From the NCBI GenBank assembly GCA_040385245.1, contig JAZKHT010000001.1, positions 186,001-250,000 on the forward strand: a DNA stretch of 64,000 nucleotides. The letters are read 5' to 3'. The notes under the pieces are model-generated. The model was not told where the DNA came from and did not search any database. It saw only the letters and a program-made list of their open reading frames with translations. A program made the position numbers and the translations under genes. Of this stretch, positions 1-8,502 are shown in pieces (within the stretch, counting starts at the first letter, position 1; each line of letters opens with the position of its first letter). The stretch is from JAZKHT01 sp040385245 (GTDB taxonomy: Bacteria; Pseudomonadota; Alphaproteobacteria; Rhodobacterales; Rhodobacteraceae).

Positions 1-636
1 CGGATACCACCGCGCCAGTTTCTGGAACACCTGTGGGTCCTTTTGCTGGCGGATGGTCCAGGTGATGTTGTCGGTCCGCACCGATCCGGGCAGCACCGCA
101 TTGCAGCGAATGCCGTGCCGCCCGTATTCGGACGCCACCGACTGCGTCAGATTGATCAGTCCGGCCTTGGCCGCGCTGTAGGCCGGATTGCCGAAATACC
201 GCACCCCGTTGACCGAGGCGATGTTGACCACCACCCCGCCACCCCTCGCCTGCATTCGGGGCAAAACGGCGCGCAGACAGTGGTAGGTGCCGTTCAGATT
301 GACATTCACCTCGCGGTGCCAGGCATCCAGACTGATCCCGGCAAGGTCGCCCGCATCGGTAAACGCCGCGTTGTTCACCAGCAGCGTGACCGGACCCAAC
401 GCAGCTTCTGCTGCATCCATCGCGGCGGTCACGGCGTCCATATCCGTGATGTCGGCACGGGCGGAATAGGCGCTGCGACCTTCGGCCCGTACCAGACGCG
501 CGGTTTCGGCCGCCCCGGATTCGTCCAGATCCAGCACGGCGACGGCAGCCCCTTCGCGCGCCAGATGCAAGGCGATTGCCCGGCCAATGCCATGGGCGGC
601 ACCGGTCACAAGGGCGGTGGTTCCGAAATGTCGCAT
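1..636 (-). CDS. SDR family oxidoreductase (partial, 3' end off window)
   Basis: This is an NAD(P)-dependent short-chain dehydrogenase/reductase. Its last residues lie beyond the left edge and 212 codons are visible. The Rossmann glycine motif TGAAHGIG is at residues 11-18, NNAA at 88-91, and the catalytic Ser-Tyr-Lys set is S141, Y153 and K157 (YSAAK). It starts 10 nt after the stop of the upstream minus-strand gene at 647-1786, so the two probably form one operon. With a sugar ABC importer and an epimerase-type dehydrogenase nearby, a polyol or sugar dehydrogenase role is likely. The substrate cannot be read from the sequence. Confidence 0.9.
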   Translation of the reverse strand, partial: MRHFGTTALVTGAAHGIGRAIALHLAREGAAVAVLDLDESGAAETARLVRAEGRSAYSARADITDMDAVTAAMDAAEAALGPVTLLVNNAAFTDAGDLAGISLDAWHREVNVNLNGTYHCLRAVLPRMQARGGGVVVNIASVNGVRYFGNPAYSAAKAGLINLTQSVASEYGRHGIRCNAVLPGSVRTDNITWTIRQQKDPQVFQKLARWYP

Positions 637-646
637 GGTGATCCTT

Positions 647-1786
647 TCAAAGCGCGTCGGTGATCCAATTCAGCGATTGCAGCCGCATGTGGCCGTAGTT
701 GTAAAAGGACAGCCGGTCAGTTCCCGCCGCGCGGGCGGCCTGAACGCATCGGGCCAGATCAGCGGCACCCGCCACATGCGGCCAGGTCGGACGCAAGATG
801 AACCCGATCCGCGCCTCCGCCCCGGCGGCGGCGCGCACCTGATCCATATCGGCGGCGATGGCGGTGGGACCGGTTTGATACGCGGGCACCTCCAGCCGGT
901 CAGCAGCCTGTGCAAGGGCTGTCAGATCGCTGCCTTCGCGCCAGCACAGATCGTTCGGCGTCTGCACAGACGGGATCACCGCCAGCGTGACGGCGGGGTT
1001 CATCGCGTCCCGCACCTCTGCCACCAACGATGTGACCGTCTTTGCACGGCACGCCAGAAACGCAGCCCAGTCCGGGTCGGTCTGCACATCGGTAACGGGC
1101 ACGCTGCCATCGACAAAGAACGCCTCCAGATCGCGCCGGGCCCGACGGCGCAGCGCTTCGCCGTCGATGCCTGCGGCGCGCGCGCGGGCAAGGCAGGCGT
1201 CGCAAAAGCACAGGCCAAGCAGGGTGTGTGCAGTGTCGGTCACGTCGATCAGTTCAAACTCGTGGTGGTGGCCGTGACGAAAGGTCTGAAACCCCGGTGC
1301 CTCGATTGCCACTTCGCGCAGCCCGGGTTGGGCGGCGGTGTCGGCACAAAGGGCCGTCAGATAGTGCCGTGCGGCAGGTTGGGATGGGCACAGCGCGTTG
1401 ATCAGCGGATCGCCAAAGGGCGTCTGGCAGCAAAGATGCGGATGCAGAACCCCAAGGCGCGAATTGTGCAGCCCCACCGTCCAGCCGGTCAGGTGAAAAT
1501 CGGGTGCGATGCGTGCCAGTTCCGCCAGTGCGTCGTGGTGATCGACCATTGCGGCGGCCTGCGGTTGCAGAATGCCGTAGCGCGCGGTGTCGGGGCGAAA
1601 GTAAATGGTGCCGTCCTCGGGGAACCAGACCTTGCCGCCGGGCGCATGGGGGCGCAGGAATTTGCCTGCGTGATAGGCCGTGGCCAGTGAAATTGCATTC
1701 AGACCTGCCGCCCGCAGCCGGTCGATCACAGGTGAGGTGCCTTCGTGCCAAAGATCCCAGGCGTAGACATACATGCCGTGGTGCAT
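647..1786 (-). CDS. Conserved protein of unknown function, possibly a TIM-barrel glycosidase-like fold
   Basis: I do not recognise this 379-residue protein with certainty. It has no signal peptide or membrane segment. The N-terminus (HGMYVYAWDLWHEG) and repeated strand-helix pattern with an early LNAISLATAYH strand resemble the start of a TIM barrel, as in glycoside hydrolases. A Cys pair FCDACL lies near residue 194 and a His cluster HGHHHEFEL near 170. It is followed 10 nt later by an SDR gene and diverges from an epimerase gene next to a sugar importer. Processing of an imported saccharide is therefore a reasonable guess, but only a guess. The frame is intact, with GC-rich third positions like the neighbours. 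Confidence 0.7.
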   Translation of the reverse strand: MHHGMYVYAWDLWHEGTSPVIDRLRAAGLNAISLATAYHAGKFLRPHAPGGKVWFPEDGTIYFRPDTARYGILQPQAAAMVDHHDALAELARIAPDFHLTGWTVGLHNSRLGVLHPHLCCQTPFGDPLINALCPSQPAARHYLTALCADTAAQPGLREVAIEAPGFQTFRHGHHHEFELIDVTDTAHTLLGLCFCDACLARARAAGIDGEALRRRARRDLEAFFVDGSVPVTDVQTDPDWAAFLACRAKTVTSLVAEVRDAMNPAVTLAVIPSVQTPNDLCWREGSDLTALAQAADRLEVPAYQTGPTAIAADMDQVRAAAGAEARIGFILRPTWPHVAGAADLARCVQAARAAGTDRLSFYNYGHMRLQSLNWITDAL

Positions 1787-2003
1787 CGGTCGTCCCTATC
1801 GCGGATCATCAGACGCTATGCGCCCCTTGGTCGCCCCGCCAATGCCGTGCGGGCATGACGGCATTCGGGAAACGCATTCGCACTGTGGCGGGGTTTGGCG
1901 CTAGGATGGGGCACGCATGGGTCAGGCGCAGTATGTCCGGCGCACAGACTGGTGCGACTCGGGCCGTTGCGAACCCGGGCGGTTGCAGAAAAAAGGGGCA
2001 GGC

Positions 2004-2885
2004 ATGAAGAACATCGTCGTCACCGGCGGCAGCGGCAAGGCGGGCAGGGCGGTCTGTCGCCATCTGGTCGAACGCGGGTATTCCGTGCTGAACGTGGACA
2101 CGCAGGTGTCCAGCGACCCGGTCTGCCCGACGCTTCGGGTCGATCTGACCGATTTCGCGCAGACGATGGATGCGATGCAATGGACAGGCGGCAAGGATCA
2201 CCCGTTTCGCACGTTCCGAACCCCCGATGCTGTCGTGCATCTGGCGGCGATCCCGGCCCCCGATCTGATGCCCGAAGAGGTGACGTTCCGCACCAATGTC
2301 GTGTCCACCTACAATGTCTTTGACGCGGCCCTGCGCGCAGGGGTGCGCCGTATCGTGTGGGCGTCATCCGAAACAACACTGGGCCTGCCGTTCAGCCCGG
2401 CAAACCCGCCCGCCTATGCGCCCGTGGATGAAGATCACCCGATGCGCCCCGAAAGCGGGTATTCCCTGTCCAAGGATCTGGCCGAAGAAATGGCCCGCCA
2501 GATGGCCCGCTGGAACCCCGGCACCACCTTTATCGGTCTGCGTCTGTCAAATGTGATGGAGCCGCAGGATTACGCCCGTTTTCCAGGCTGGCAGGAAACC
2601 CCGCATTTTCGCGAGTGGAACCTGTGGGGCTATATCGACGCCCGAGATTGCGCGCAGGCGGTGCGCAAGTCGCTGCATGTCGATCTTGAGGGCGCGCATC
2701 ATTTCATCATTGCCAACGCCGACAGCGTGATGACCCAGCCCAGCGCCGACCTGATGGCAAAGGTGTTTCCAAATGTGCCAATTCGGGGTGCCGTCACCGG
2801 CACGCAGACGCTGCTGAGCATCGAAAAGGCCCGCAGCATCCTTGGATACGAGCCCGAATATTCCTGGCGCGCCGCAAAGGGGTGA
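2004..2885 (+). CDS. NAD-dependent epimerase/dehydratase family protein
   Basis: This 293-residue extended SDR would act on a nucleotide sugar or free sugar/uronate. The N-terminal Rossmann motif is VVTGGSGKAG (residues 4-13), followed by VDL and VHLAAIPAP. The active-site helix has YSLSKDLAE (Tyr-x3-Lys). ATG at 2004 was chosen because the Rossmann strand starts at once and AAAAAGGGGCA lies just upstream; an upstream extension in frame is not protein-like. It diverges from the minus-strand SDR operon and precedes the sugar ABC importer, so it probably belongs to the same catabolic unit. Uronate dehydrogenases belong to this family and are a possible identity. Confidence 0.85.
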   Translation: MKNIVVTGGSGKAGRAVCRHLVERGYSVLNVDTQVSSDPVCPTLRVDLTDFAQTMDAMQWTGGKDHPFRTFRTPDAVVHLAAIPAPDLMPEEVTFRTNVVSTYNVFDAALRAGVRRIVWASSETTLGLPFSPANPPAYAPVDEDHPMRPESGYSLSKDLAEEMARQMARWNPGTTFIGLRLSNVMEPQDYARFPGWQETPHFREWNLWGYIDARDCAQAVRKSLHVDLEGAHHFIIANADSVMTQPSADLMAKVFPNVPIRGAVTGTQTLLSIEKARSILGYEPEYSWRAAKG

Positions 2886-2922
2886 CAGGTCGTCCCACCC
2901 TCGCACAGTCCCCGGCCACACT

Positions 2923-2959
2923 GGCGCCCGGAACGGTCCGGGCGCCTCTTCTTTTTTTG
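2923..2959 (+). terminator. Rho-independent terminator after the epimerase gene
   Basis: A perfect 10-bp stem (2923-2932 with 2937-2946) and a 4-nt ACGG loop are followed by the T-rich run TCTTCTTTTTTT. It lies 37 nt after the epimerase stop codon, so the ABC operon that follows needs its own promoter in 2960-3110. Confidence 0.92.
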
Positions 2960-3120
2960 CTGTGCAGCGCCGGGGCTATGCAGCGGTCACATACCGTGAT
3001 GCGTTTATTCAATTTCATTATTGCGTGGCGCGGCCCGAGGATGCCCCCACGACAGTCGGCCGGACGAAGCCGACAGAACCCAAGTTTCGCACCAAATCAG
3101 ATCAACAGGAGTGATCCCTT

Positions 3121-4353
3121 ATGACTTACTCGTTGCGGACATCCACAGCGGCGATCGCGCTGGGCCTTGGTGTCTTTGGCCTTGCCCCGGCAGCCCTGGC
3201 GCAAACGGTCGTCGATTTCACGGTTGCCGAATACAGCTCCAAGACCGGCCCCTATTTCCAAGAGGTCGCCACCGCGTTCGAGGCGGCAAACCCCGATATC
3301 AAGATCAACATCGAAGTCGTGCCATGGGACACGCTGCTGCAGCGTCTGACGACCGATGTCGCAGGCGGCAGCGCGCCCGACATTTCCATCATCGGAACAC
3401 GCTGGCTGCTGGATTTCGCGTCGCAGGGAATTGCCGAACCCATCGACGGCTATCTGACGCCGGAATTCAAAGGCACCTTCATCGACACCTTCATGAGCCC
3501 GGGTATCATCGACGGCAAGATCATGGGCCTGCCTGTCGCGGCATCCGCACGGGCGATGATGGTGAACATGGACCTGTATGAACAAGCAGGGGCCACACCG
3601 CCCACCACATGGGACGAGCTGTACGAGGCGTCGAAGAAGATCGCGGCCCTGCCCGACACTTTTGCCTTCGGTCTGCAAGGCAAGGAAATCGAGACGGACG
3701 CCTATTTCTACTACAACCTCTGGACCCACGGCGGCGACATCCTGAACGCCGACGGCACCAGCGGCCTGAACAGCGAGGCGGCGATCACAGCAGCCAAGCT
3801 GTACAAGCAGATGATCGACGAAGGGCTGACCCAGCCGTCGCCGACCAACTACAACCGCGAAGACATCTTCAACCTGTTCAAGCAGGGCAAGGTTGGCACG
3901 ATCTTCACCTTCCCGATGCTGATCCCGCAGATCAAGGAAGAAGCGCCTGATCTGAAATATCAGATCCTGCCCTTCCCCGAGGCCGGCGCAAAGGCCACGT
4001 ATGGCGTGACTGATACCCTGATGATGTTCGCGGATTCCGATGCGAAAGAGGCCGCGTGGAAGTTCATCGAATTCGCCTACAAAGACGAATTCCGTGAGAA
4101 GTTCGATCTTGGCGAAGGTTTCCTGCCGGTGACCAAGAACGTGGCCGCGCTGGAGCATTTCACCACCGACCCGGACGTCGCGGGCTTTGCCGCCGGTCTG
4201 CCCTATGCCAAGTTCGCCCCTGTCATCGCGAACTGGGAAGAAATCGCAGACGTGACGGTGCGCACCATGCAGCAGATCTATCTGGGCGAAGTGACACCCG
4301 AAGACGGTCTGGCCGCCGCTGCCGCCGAGATCAACAAGATCCGCGGCCTGTGA
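3121..4353 (+). CDS. Sugar ABC transporter substrate-binding protein
   Basis: This periplasmic binding protein (410 aa, family 1/MalE-like) captures the sugar for the importer encoded by the next three genes. A Sec signal peptide ends at about residue 27 (PAALA-Q). The mature part has typical features: ANPDIKINIEVVPWDTLLQRL near residue 60, SAPDISIIG, and a C-terminal AAAEINKIRGL. AACAGGAG lies about 8 nt upstream of the ATG. It is followed by a 12-bp hairpin before the permease genes. The ligand is unknown; the neighbouring dehydrogenases suggest a mono- or disaccharide or polyol. Confidence 0.95.
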   Translation: MTYSLRTSTAAIALGLGVFGLAPAALAQTVVDFTVAEYSSKTGPYFQEVATAFEAANPDIKINIEVVPWDTLLQRLTTDVAGGSAPDISIIGTRWLLDFASQGIAEPIDGYLTPEFKGTFIDTFMSPGIIDGKIMGLPVAASARAMMVNMDLYEQAGATPPTTWDELYEASKKIAALPDTFAFGLQGKEIETDAYFYYNLWTHGGDILNADGTSGLNSEAAITAAKLYKQMIDEGLTQPSPTNYNREDIFNLFKQGKVGTIFTFPMLIPQIKEEAPDLKYQILPFPEAGAKATYGVTDTLMMFADSDAKEAAWKFIEFAYKDEFREKFDLGEGFLPVTKNVAALEHFTTDPDVAGFAAGLPYAKFAPVIANWEEIADVTVRTMQQIYLGEVTPEDGLAAAAAEINKIRGL

Positions 4354-4361
4354 TGTGAACT

Positions 4362-4388
4362 GGCAGAGCGGCGACCCGCCGCTCTGCC
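4362..4388 (+). other. Intercistronic hairpin between binding-protein and permease genes
   Basis: A perfect 12-bp inverted repeat (4362-4373 with 4377-4388) closes a 3-nt ACC loop 8 nt after the binding-protein stop codon. There is no T-run. Such hairpins in ABC operons protect the 3' end of the binding-protein mRNA and cut read-through into the permease genes; that role is inferred here from position. Confidence 0.75.
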
Positions 4389-4434
4389 TGACTGTCTGCC
4401 GCGCATTTGCGCAGTTCGGGTTCGGGTTCGGGGA

Positions 4435-5355
4435 ATGATGGCAAACCGCATGCAGAAATCAATTCCGATGATGATGATCCTGCCCAGTCTGGCGCTGGCG
4501 ATCGGGATCATCGGGTATCCGATCCTGGACCTTGCCTTTACGGCCACCCAAGAGGTCAGCCGTTTTGGTCAGCTGCGCGGCTTTGTCGGCTGGGACAACT
4601 TTGCCGAGGTGTTTGGCGACCCCCTGTTCTGGGAATCGCTGTGGCGCACCGGCATCTGGACCTTTGCCGTGGTGGTGGGGACGTTGGGCATATCCATGCC
4701 CGTGGCCATGATCCTGAACGACGATTTCTATGGCCGGGGTCTGGCGCGCGTCATCATCATGCTGCCTTGGGCGATATCCCTGACCATGACTGCCGTCGTC
4801 TGGCGCTGGGCCTTGAACGGACGGTCAGGGCTTTTGAACGCCACCCTGATGCAGGCCGGGCTGATTGATCAGCCCATCGAATGGCTCGCCACCGCTGGCA
4901 CGGCCTTCACCGTTGAAATTCTGGTGGGGATTCTGGTGTCGATCCCGTTCACCACGACCATTCTGCTGGGCGGGCTGTCGGCCATGCCGCAGGATGCGTA
5001 TGAGGCGGCGGTGGTCGACGGGGCATCCGGCTGGCACCAGTTCCGCTATATCACGCTGCCGCTGATGCGGCCCTTCATCAACATCGCCATCGTGCTGAAC
5101 GTCATCTACGTCTTCAACTCGCTGCCGATCATCTGGGTGATGACCGAAGGCGGCCCCGCCAACGGCACCGACATTCTTGTGACGTATCTTTACAAACTGG
5201 CCTTTCGCTTTGGTCAGCTTGGCAAGGCGGCGGCCATATCGCTGATCATGTTCGGCGTCCTGTTGATCTTTACCATGCTGTATGTGGCGCTGGTCAGTCG
5301 CAACGACACCGACGCGGCCCCCGATCAAGAGGACGAGGCGGATGACCATGTCTAA
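4435..5355 (+). CDS. Sugar ABC transporter permease (MalF/UgpA-like)
   Basis: This inner-membrane permease subunit has 306 residues and about six transmembrane helices. The EAA loop that contacts the ATPase is visible as YEAAVVDGASGWHQFRYITL near residue 190. The first helix begins near residue 12 (MMMILPSLALAIGIIGYP). ATG at 4435 is used, but ATG at 4450 would also leave the first helix whole. It overlaps the next permease gene by 14 nt, which shows translational coupling in the operon SBP - permease - permease - ATPase. Confidence 0.94.
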   Translation: MMANRMQKSIPMMMILPSLALAIGIIGYPILDLAFTATQEVSRFGQLRGFVGWDNFAEVFGDPLFWESLWRTGIWTFAVVVGTLGISMPVAMILNDDFYGRGLARVIIMLPWAISLTMTAVVWRWALNGRSGLLNATLMQAGLIDQPIEWLATAGTAFTVEILVGILVSIPFTTTILLGGLSAMPQDAYEAAVVDGASGWHQFRYITLPLMRPFINIAIVLNVIYVFNSLPIIWVMTEGGPANGTDILVTYLYKLAFRFGQLGKAAAISLIMFGVLLIFTMLYVALVSRNDTDAAPDQEDEADDHV

Positions 5356-6175
5356 GCTGACCCGCAGCGTGCTGTACTGGTTGCTTTTGTCGCCGCTGGT
5401 CGTGGTGATCCTGTTCCCCTTTGGCGTGATGTTCGTCACCGCCGTCCGTCCACGGGACGAACTGTTCGTCTATCCCCCCACCTGGGGTTTCAGCGAGTTC
5501 CGGTGGGAGAATTTCGCCGAAATGTGGGTCAAGACCAACTTTGGCGGCGCGTTGATGAACAGCCTCTATGTCAGCATCAGCGCCACGGCGATTGCCCTGC
5601 TGCTGTCGATCCCCGCGGCCTATGCGATGTCCCGATATCGCTTTGCGGGCAAGGGTGCCTATCGCATCTTTCTGCTGATGACGCAGATGATGTCGCCCAT
5701 CGTGCTGGTGTTGGGCCTGTTCCGGCTGATGATGAGCCTTGGGTTGGTCAACGATCTGAATTCGCTGGTGATCACCTATGCGGCCTTCAACATGGCCTTC
5801 ACGATCTGGATGCTGCAAAGCTATTTCAATTCTATCCCCCGCGATCTGGAAGAGGCGGCGTGGATGGACGGTGCAAGCCACCTGACCAGCCTTGTCCGCA
5901 TCTTCTTGCCGCTGGCGGTGCCGGCGATGGTGGTGACGGCGATCTTTACCTTCATTAACAGTTGGAACGAATTCGTGCTGGCCCTGACCATGATGCGCAG
6001 TTCGGATGATTTTACCCTGCCGGTGCAGATTTATGCGCAGGTCGCGGGGCGATATCAGGTGGAATGGCATCACGTCATGGCGGGCACGGTGCTGGCCACC
6101 GTTCCGGTCGCCATCGTCTTTTCATGGCTGCAACGTTACCTGATCCGGGGCATGGCGCTGGGTGCGGTGAAATGA
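5342..6175 (+). CDS. Sugar ABC transporter permease (MalG/UgpE-like)
   Basis: This is the second membrane subunit of the sugar importer, 277 residues with six predicted helices. The EAA motif appears as LEEAAWMDGASHLTSLVRIF. The start at 5342 lies inside the end of the preceding gene, with GAGGACGAGGCG upstream as ribosome binding site; ATG at 5348 is an alternative two codons later. The C-terminus (LIRGMALGAVK) is the usual end for MalG-type permeases. The ATPase gene starts 26 nt after the stop. Confidence 0.94.
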   Translation: MTMSKLTRSVLYWLLLSPLVVVILFPFGVMFVTAVRPRDELFVYPPTWGFSEFRWENFAEMWVKTNFGGALMNSLYVSISATAIALLLSIPAAYAMSRYRFAGKGAYRIFLLMTQMMSPIVLVLGLFRLMMSLGLVNDLNSLVITYAAFNMAFTIWMLQSYFNSIPRDLEEAAWMDGASHLTSLVRIFLPLAVPAMVVTAIFTFINSWNEFVLALTMMRSSDDFTLPVQIYAQVAGRYQVEWHHVMAGTVLATVPVAIVFSWLQRYLIRGMALGAVK

Positions 6176-6201
6176 ACAGCCTTTCATACGGGAACTGAAC
6201 C

Positions 6202-7272
6202 ATGTCCTCTGTCACCATCCGCGGGGTCAAAAAGAAATACGGATCGATGCCGGTGCTGCACGGCATCGACCTTGATATCCGCGATCAGGAATTCGTGGTG
6301 CTGGTCGGCCCATCCGGCTGCGGCAAGTCCACCCTTTTGCGGATGATTGCAGGATTGGAAACCGTGTCGTCTGGCGACATCCTGATCGGTGACCGGGTCA
6401 TCAACGATGTCCCGGCCAAGTCGCGCGACATCGCGATGGTGTTTCAGAACTACGCGCTTTACCCGCATATGACGGTCTATGAAAACATGAGCTTTTCCCT
6501 GCGCTTGCGGCGCGAGGCGAAAGAGATGATCGACCGCAAGGTGCGCGAGGCGGCGGATATCCTGAACCTTGGAAAATTCCTCGAACGCTCGCCGCGGCAA
6601 CTGTCGGGCGGGCAGCGCCAAAGGGTCGCGATGGGCCGGGCCTTGGTGCGCGATGCGCAGGTGTTCCTGTTCGACGAACCGCTGTCCAATCTGGATGCCA
6701 AGTTGCGCGTCGTGATGCGGACCGAGATCAAGGCCCTGCATCAACGTCTGAAAACCACTTCGGTCTATGTCACCCATGACCAGATCGAGGCGATGACAAT
6801 GGCCGACCGGATCGTCGTGATGAATGCGGGCCGGATCGAACAGATCGGCACACCGCTGCAACTGTATGACACGCCCGCCAACCTGTTCGTGGCCGATTTC
6901 ATCGGATCGCCGTCGATGAACGTGATCCGGGGGGTGTTGGGCGGTGACGGCGACGGGGCTTTTGTCGCCCTGCCGGATGGCGCCCGGCTGCCCGTGCCGG
7001 GCCTTGCATCGGGGCGCACGGGGCAGCATGTGGTCTTTGGCGTGCGCCCTGAACACACCGCCCTTGCAGCAGATCATACCGGAGTCGCGGTCGAGGTAGA
7101 GGTGGTGGAACCCACCGGGGCCAATATTCAGGTTTACACCAAGCTGGCCGCCACACCTTTCTGCGCAATCTTTACCGAACGGCATGATTTCCAGCCGGGC
7201 CAGACCATCCGGCTGCATTTTCCGCAAAACAAGATCCACCTGTTTGACGCTGAAACCGGCCAGCGGCTGTAG
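6202..7272 (+). CDS. Sugar ABC transporter ATP-binding protein (UgpC/MsmK/MalK type)
   Basis: This ATPase (356 aa) drives the importer encoded just upstream. Walker A is GPSGCGKST (residues 36-44). The signature LSGGQRQRVAMGRAL, Walker B VFLFDEPLSNLDAKL and switch His in VTHDQ follow. The C-terminal ~120 residues form the extra OB/TOBE regulatory domain of the MalK class (GVRPEH, GANIQVY). The gene ends 3 nt before the convergent stop of the PLP enzyme gene, leaving no room for a separate terminator. Confidence 0.95.
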   Translation: MSSVTIRGVKKKYGSMPVLHGIDLDIRDQEFVVLVGPSGCGKSTLLRMIAGLETVSSGDILIGDRVINDVPAKSRDIAMVFQNYALYPHMTVYENMSFSLRLRREAKEMIDRKVREAADILNLGKFLERSPRQLSGGQRQRVAMGRALVRDAQVFLFDEPLSNLDAKLRVVMRTEIKALHQRLKTTSVYVTHDQIEAMTMADRIVVMNAGRIEQIGTPLQLYDTPANLFVADFIGSPSMNVIRGVLGGDGDGAFVALPDGARLPVPGLASGRTGQHVVFGVRPEHTALAADHTGVAVEVEVVEPTGANIQVYTKLAATPFCAIFTERHDFQPGQTIRLHFPQNKIHLFDAETGQRL

Positions 7273-7275
7273 GTG

Positions 7276-8412
7276 TCACCAGCCGTTGACGCGGGGCCAC
7301 AAATCCGTGACGTGGTCCCCGTCCACCACGCGGTAGGCGTCATACATTGCGGCGGTCATGCACGCGTGGTTTGGCAAGACCCGCACGCGCGACCCGATGG
7401 GAAGGGCGGTAAACGGAAACGGGCCATCTGCCGTCAGCATCCCGTGTTCCTGATAGACCGTGCCGACCTTTACCCCGTCGATCCTGCGGGTGCAGGTTTC
7501 GTCCATGATCAAACCAAAGCCTGCATCCTCGGGCAGGCCGGGGGCGGCGGTGCTGCGGTCTTTTGACAAGGCAAGACTGCCCGCGTCGATCAGGGCGGCG
7601 TTCAACTCGGGCCGGTGCCCGATCACGGTCGCCAGCACCGACACCGCGATGTCATCCAGCCCGTGCGACCCGATTTCCGACTGGAACACATCGCCGAACA
7701 TATAGACGCCGCAGCGCATTTCCGTCAGGCCATCAAGGTTTTGCGCATGGGTTGCGGTAGGTGTCGATCCGACGCTGACGACAGGGCAGGGCAGACCGGC
7801 GCGGCGCAACTGCGCGGCGGCGGTCACGGCGCAAAGGCGTTCTTCTTCGGCCACCTGACGCACAGCTTCCAGACTGCGGCAGCCGTAGGAATTGCCCGCG
7901 TGGGTCAGAACCCCCATCAGCCGCGTCCCGGGCAGATCATGCACCACCCGCCCCAGCGCAACCACCGCATCGGTCCCGGCAATCAGACCTGCGCGGCGTT
8001 CGCCCGAATCCAGTTCGATCATCACATCGACGACGACACCTTCGGCCACCGCACGGTCACTGACGGCGCGCGCCATGCCGATCTGGTCGGTGATGGTGCC
8101 AAGCCGCACCCCTCGCCGGATCAGCGCCGCGATACGCGGCATCTTTTCCGGCACGACACTGACGGCATAGATTATGTCGTCGATCCCGTGATCGGCGAAA
8201 TATTCCGCCTCCTTCAGCGTGGATACGGTGATGCCGCCGAAATTCCCCGCCAGTGCCATCCGCGCCACGTCGATGGATTTTGCCGTCTTCATATGCGGGC
8301 GCAGGTTGATCCCGCTGCCCCGGTAGCGGTCGGTCATCCGGGCGGCATTGCGGTCAAGTCGCACGCGGTCAAGGATCAGGCAGGGGGTTTCAAGGCTTGC
8401 AAGGGTCGTCAT
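7276..8412 (-). CDS. DSD1/D-threonine aldolase-like PLP enzyme (copy 1)
   Basis: This is a fold-type III pyridoxal-phosphate enzyme of the D-threonine aldolase/D-serine dehydratase family, 378 aa. The PLP lysine is expected at K42 in NLRPHMKTAKS. The C-terminal metal-binding signature of the family is seen as VLPNHACMTAAMYD. Members cleave or dehydrate D-beta-hydroxy amino acids such as D-threonine, D-serine or 3-hydroxy-D-aspartate. The other beta-hydroxyaspartate cycle genes are not adjacent, so that role has no local support. A paralogue lies at 10040-11110 with a LysR regulator and RidA gene between them. The exact substrate is unknown. Confidence 0.88.
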   Translation of the reverse strand: MTTLASLETPCLILDRVRLDRNAARMTDRYRGSGINLRPHMKTAKSIDVARMALAGNFGGITVSTLKEAEYFADHGIDDIIYAVSVVPEKMPRIAALIRRGVRLGTITDQIGMARAVSDRAVAEGVVVDVMIELDSGERRAGLIAGTDAVVALGRVVHDLPGTRLMGVLTHAGNSYGCRSLEAVRQVAEEERLCAVTAAAQLRRAGLPCPVVSVGSTPTATHAQNLDGLTEMRCGVYMFGDVFQSEIGSHGLDDIAVSVLATVIGHRPELNAALIDAGSLALSKDRSTAAPGLPEDAGFGLIMDETCTRRIDGVKVGTVYQEHGMLTADGPFPFTALPIGSRVRVLPNHACMTAAMYDAYRVVDGDHVTDLWPRVNGW

Positions 8413-8502
8413 TCCGGGCTCCGTTCATCTTTGCGGTGACTTTGGCCCCAAGACGCACGCAGGGCAAATGCCACCTGCGCCTGCATCCATGCGACCCGTG
8501 CA

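Noticed and set aside
7276..8412. Assignment as the 3-hydroxy-D-aspartate aldolase of the beta-hydroxyaspartate cycle
   Set aside because: The other cycle genes (aminotransferase, dehydratase, iminosuccinate reductase) are not adjacent, so the specific role is unsupported.
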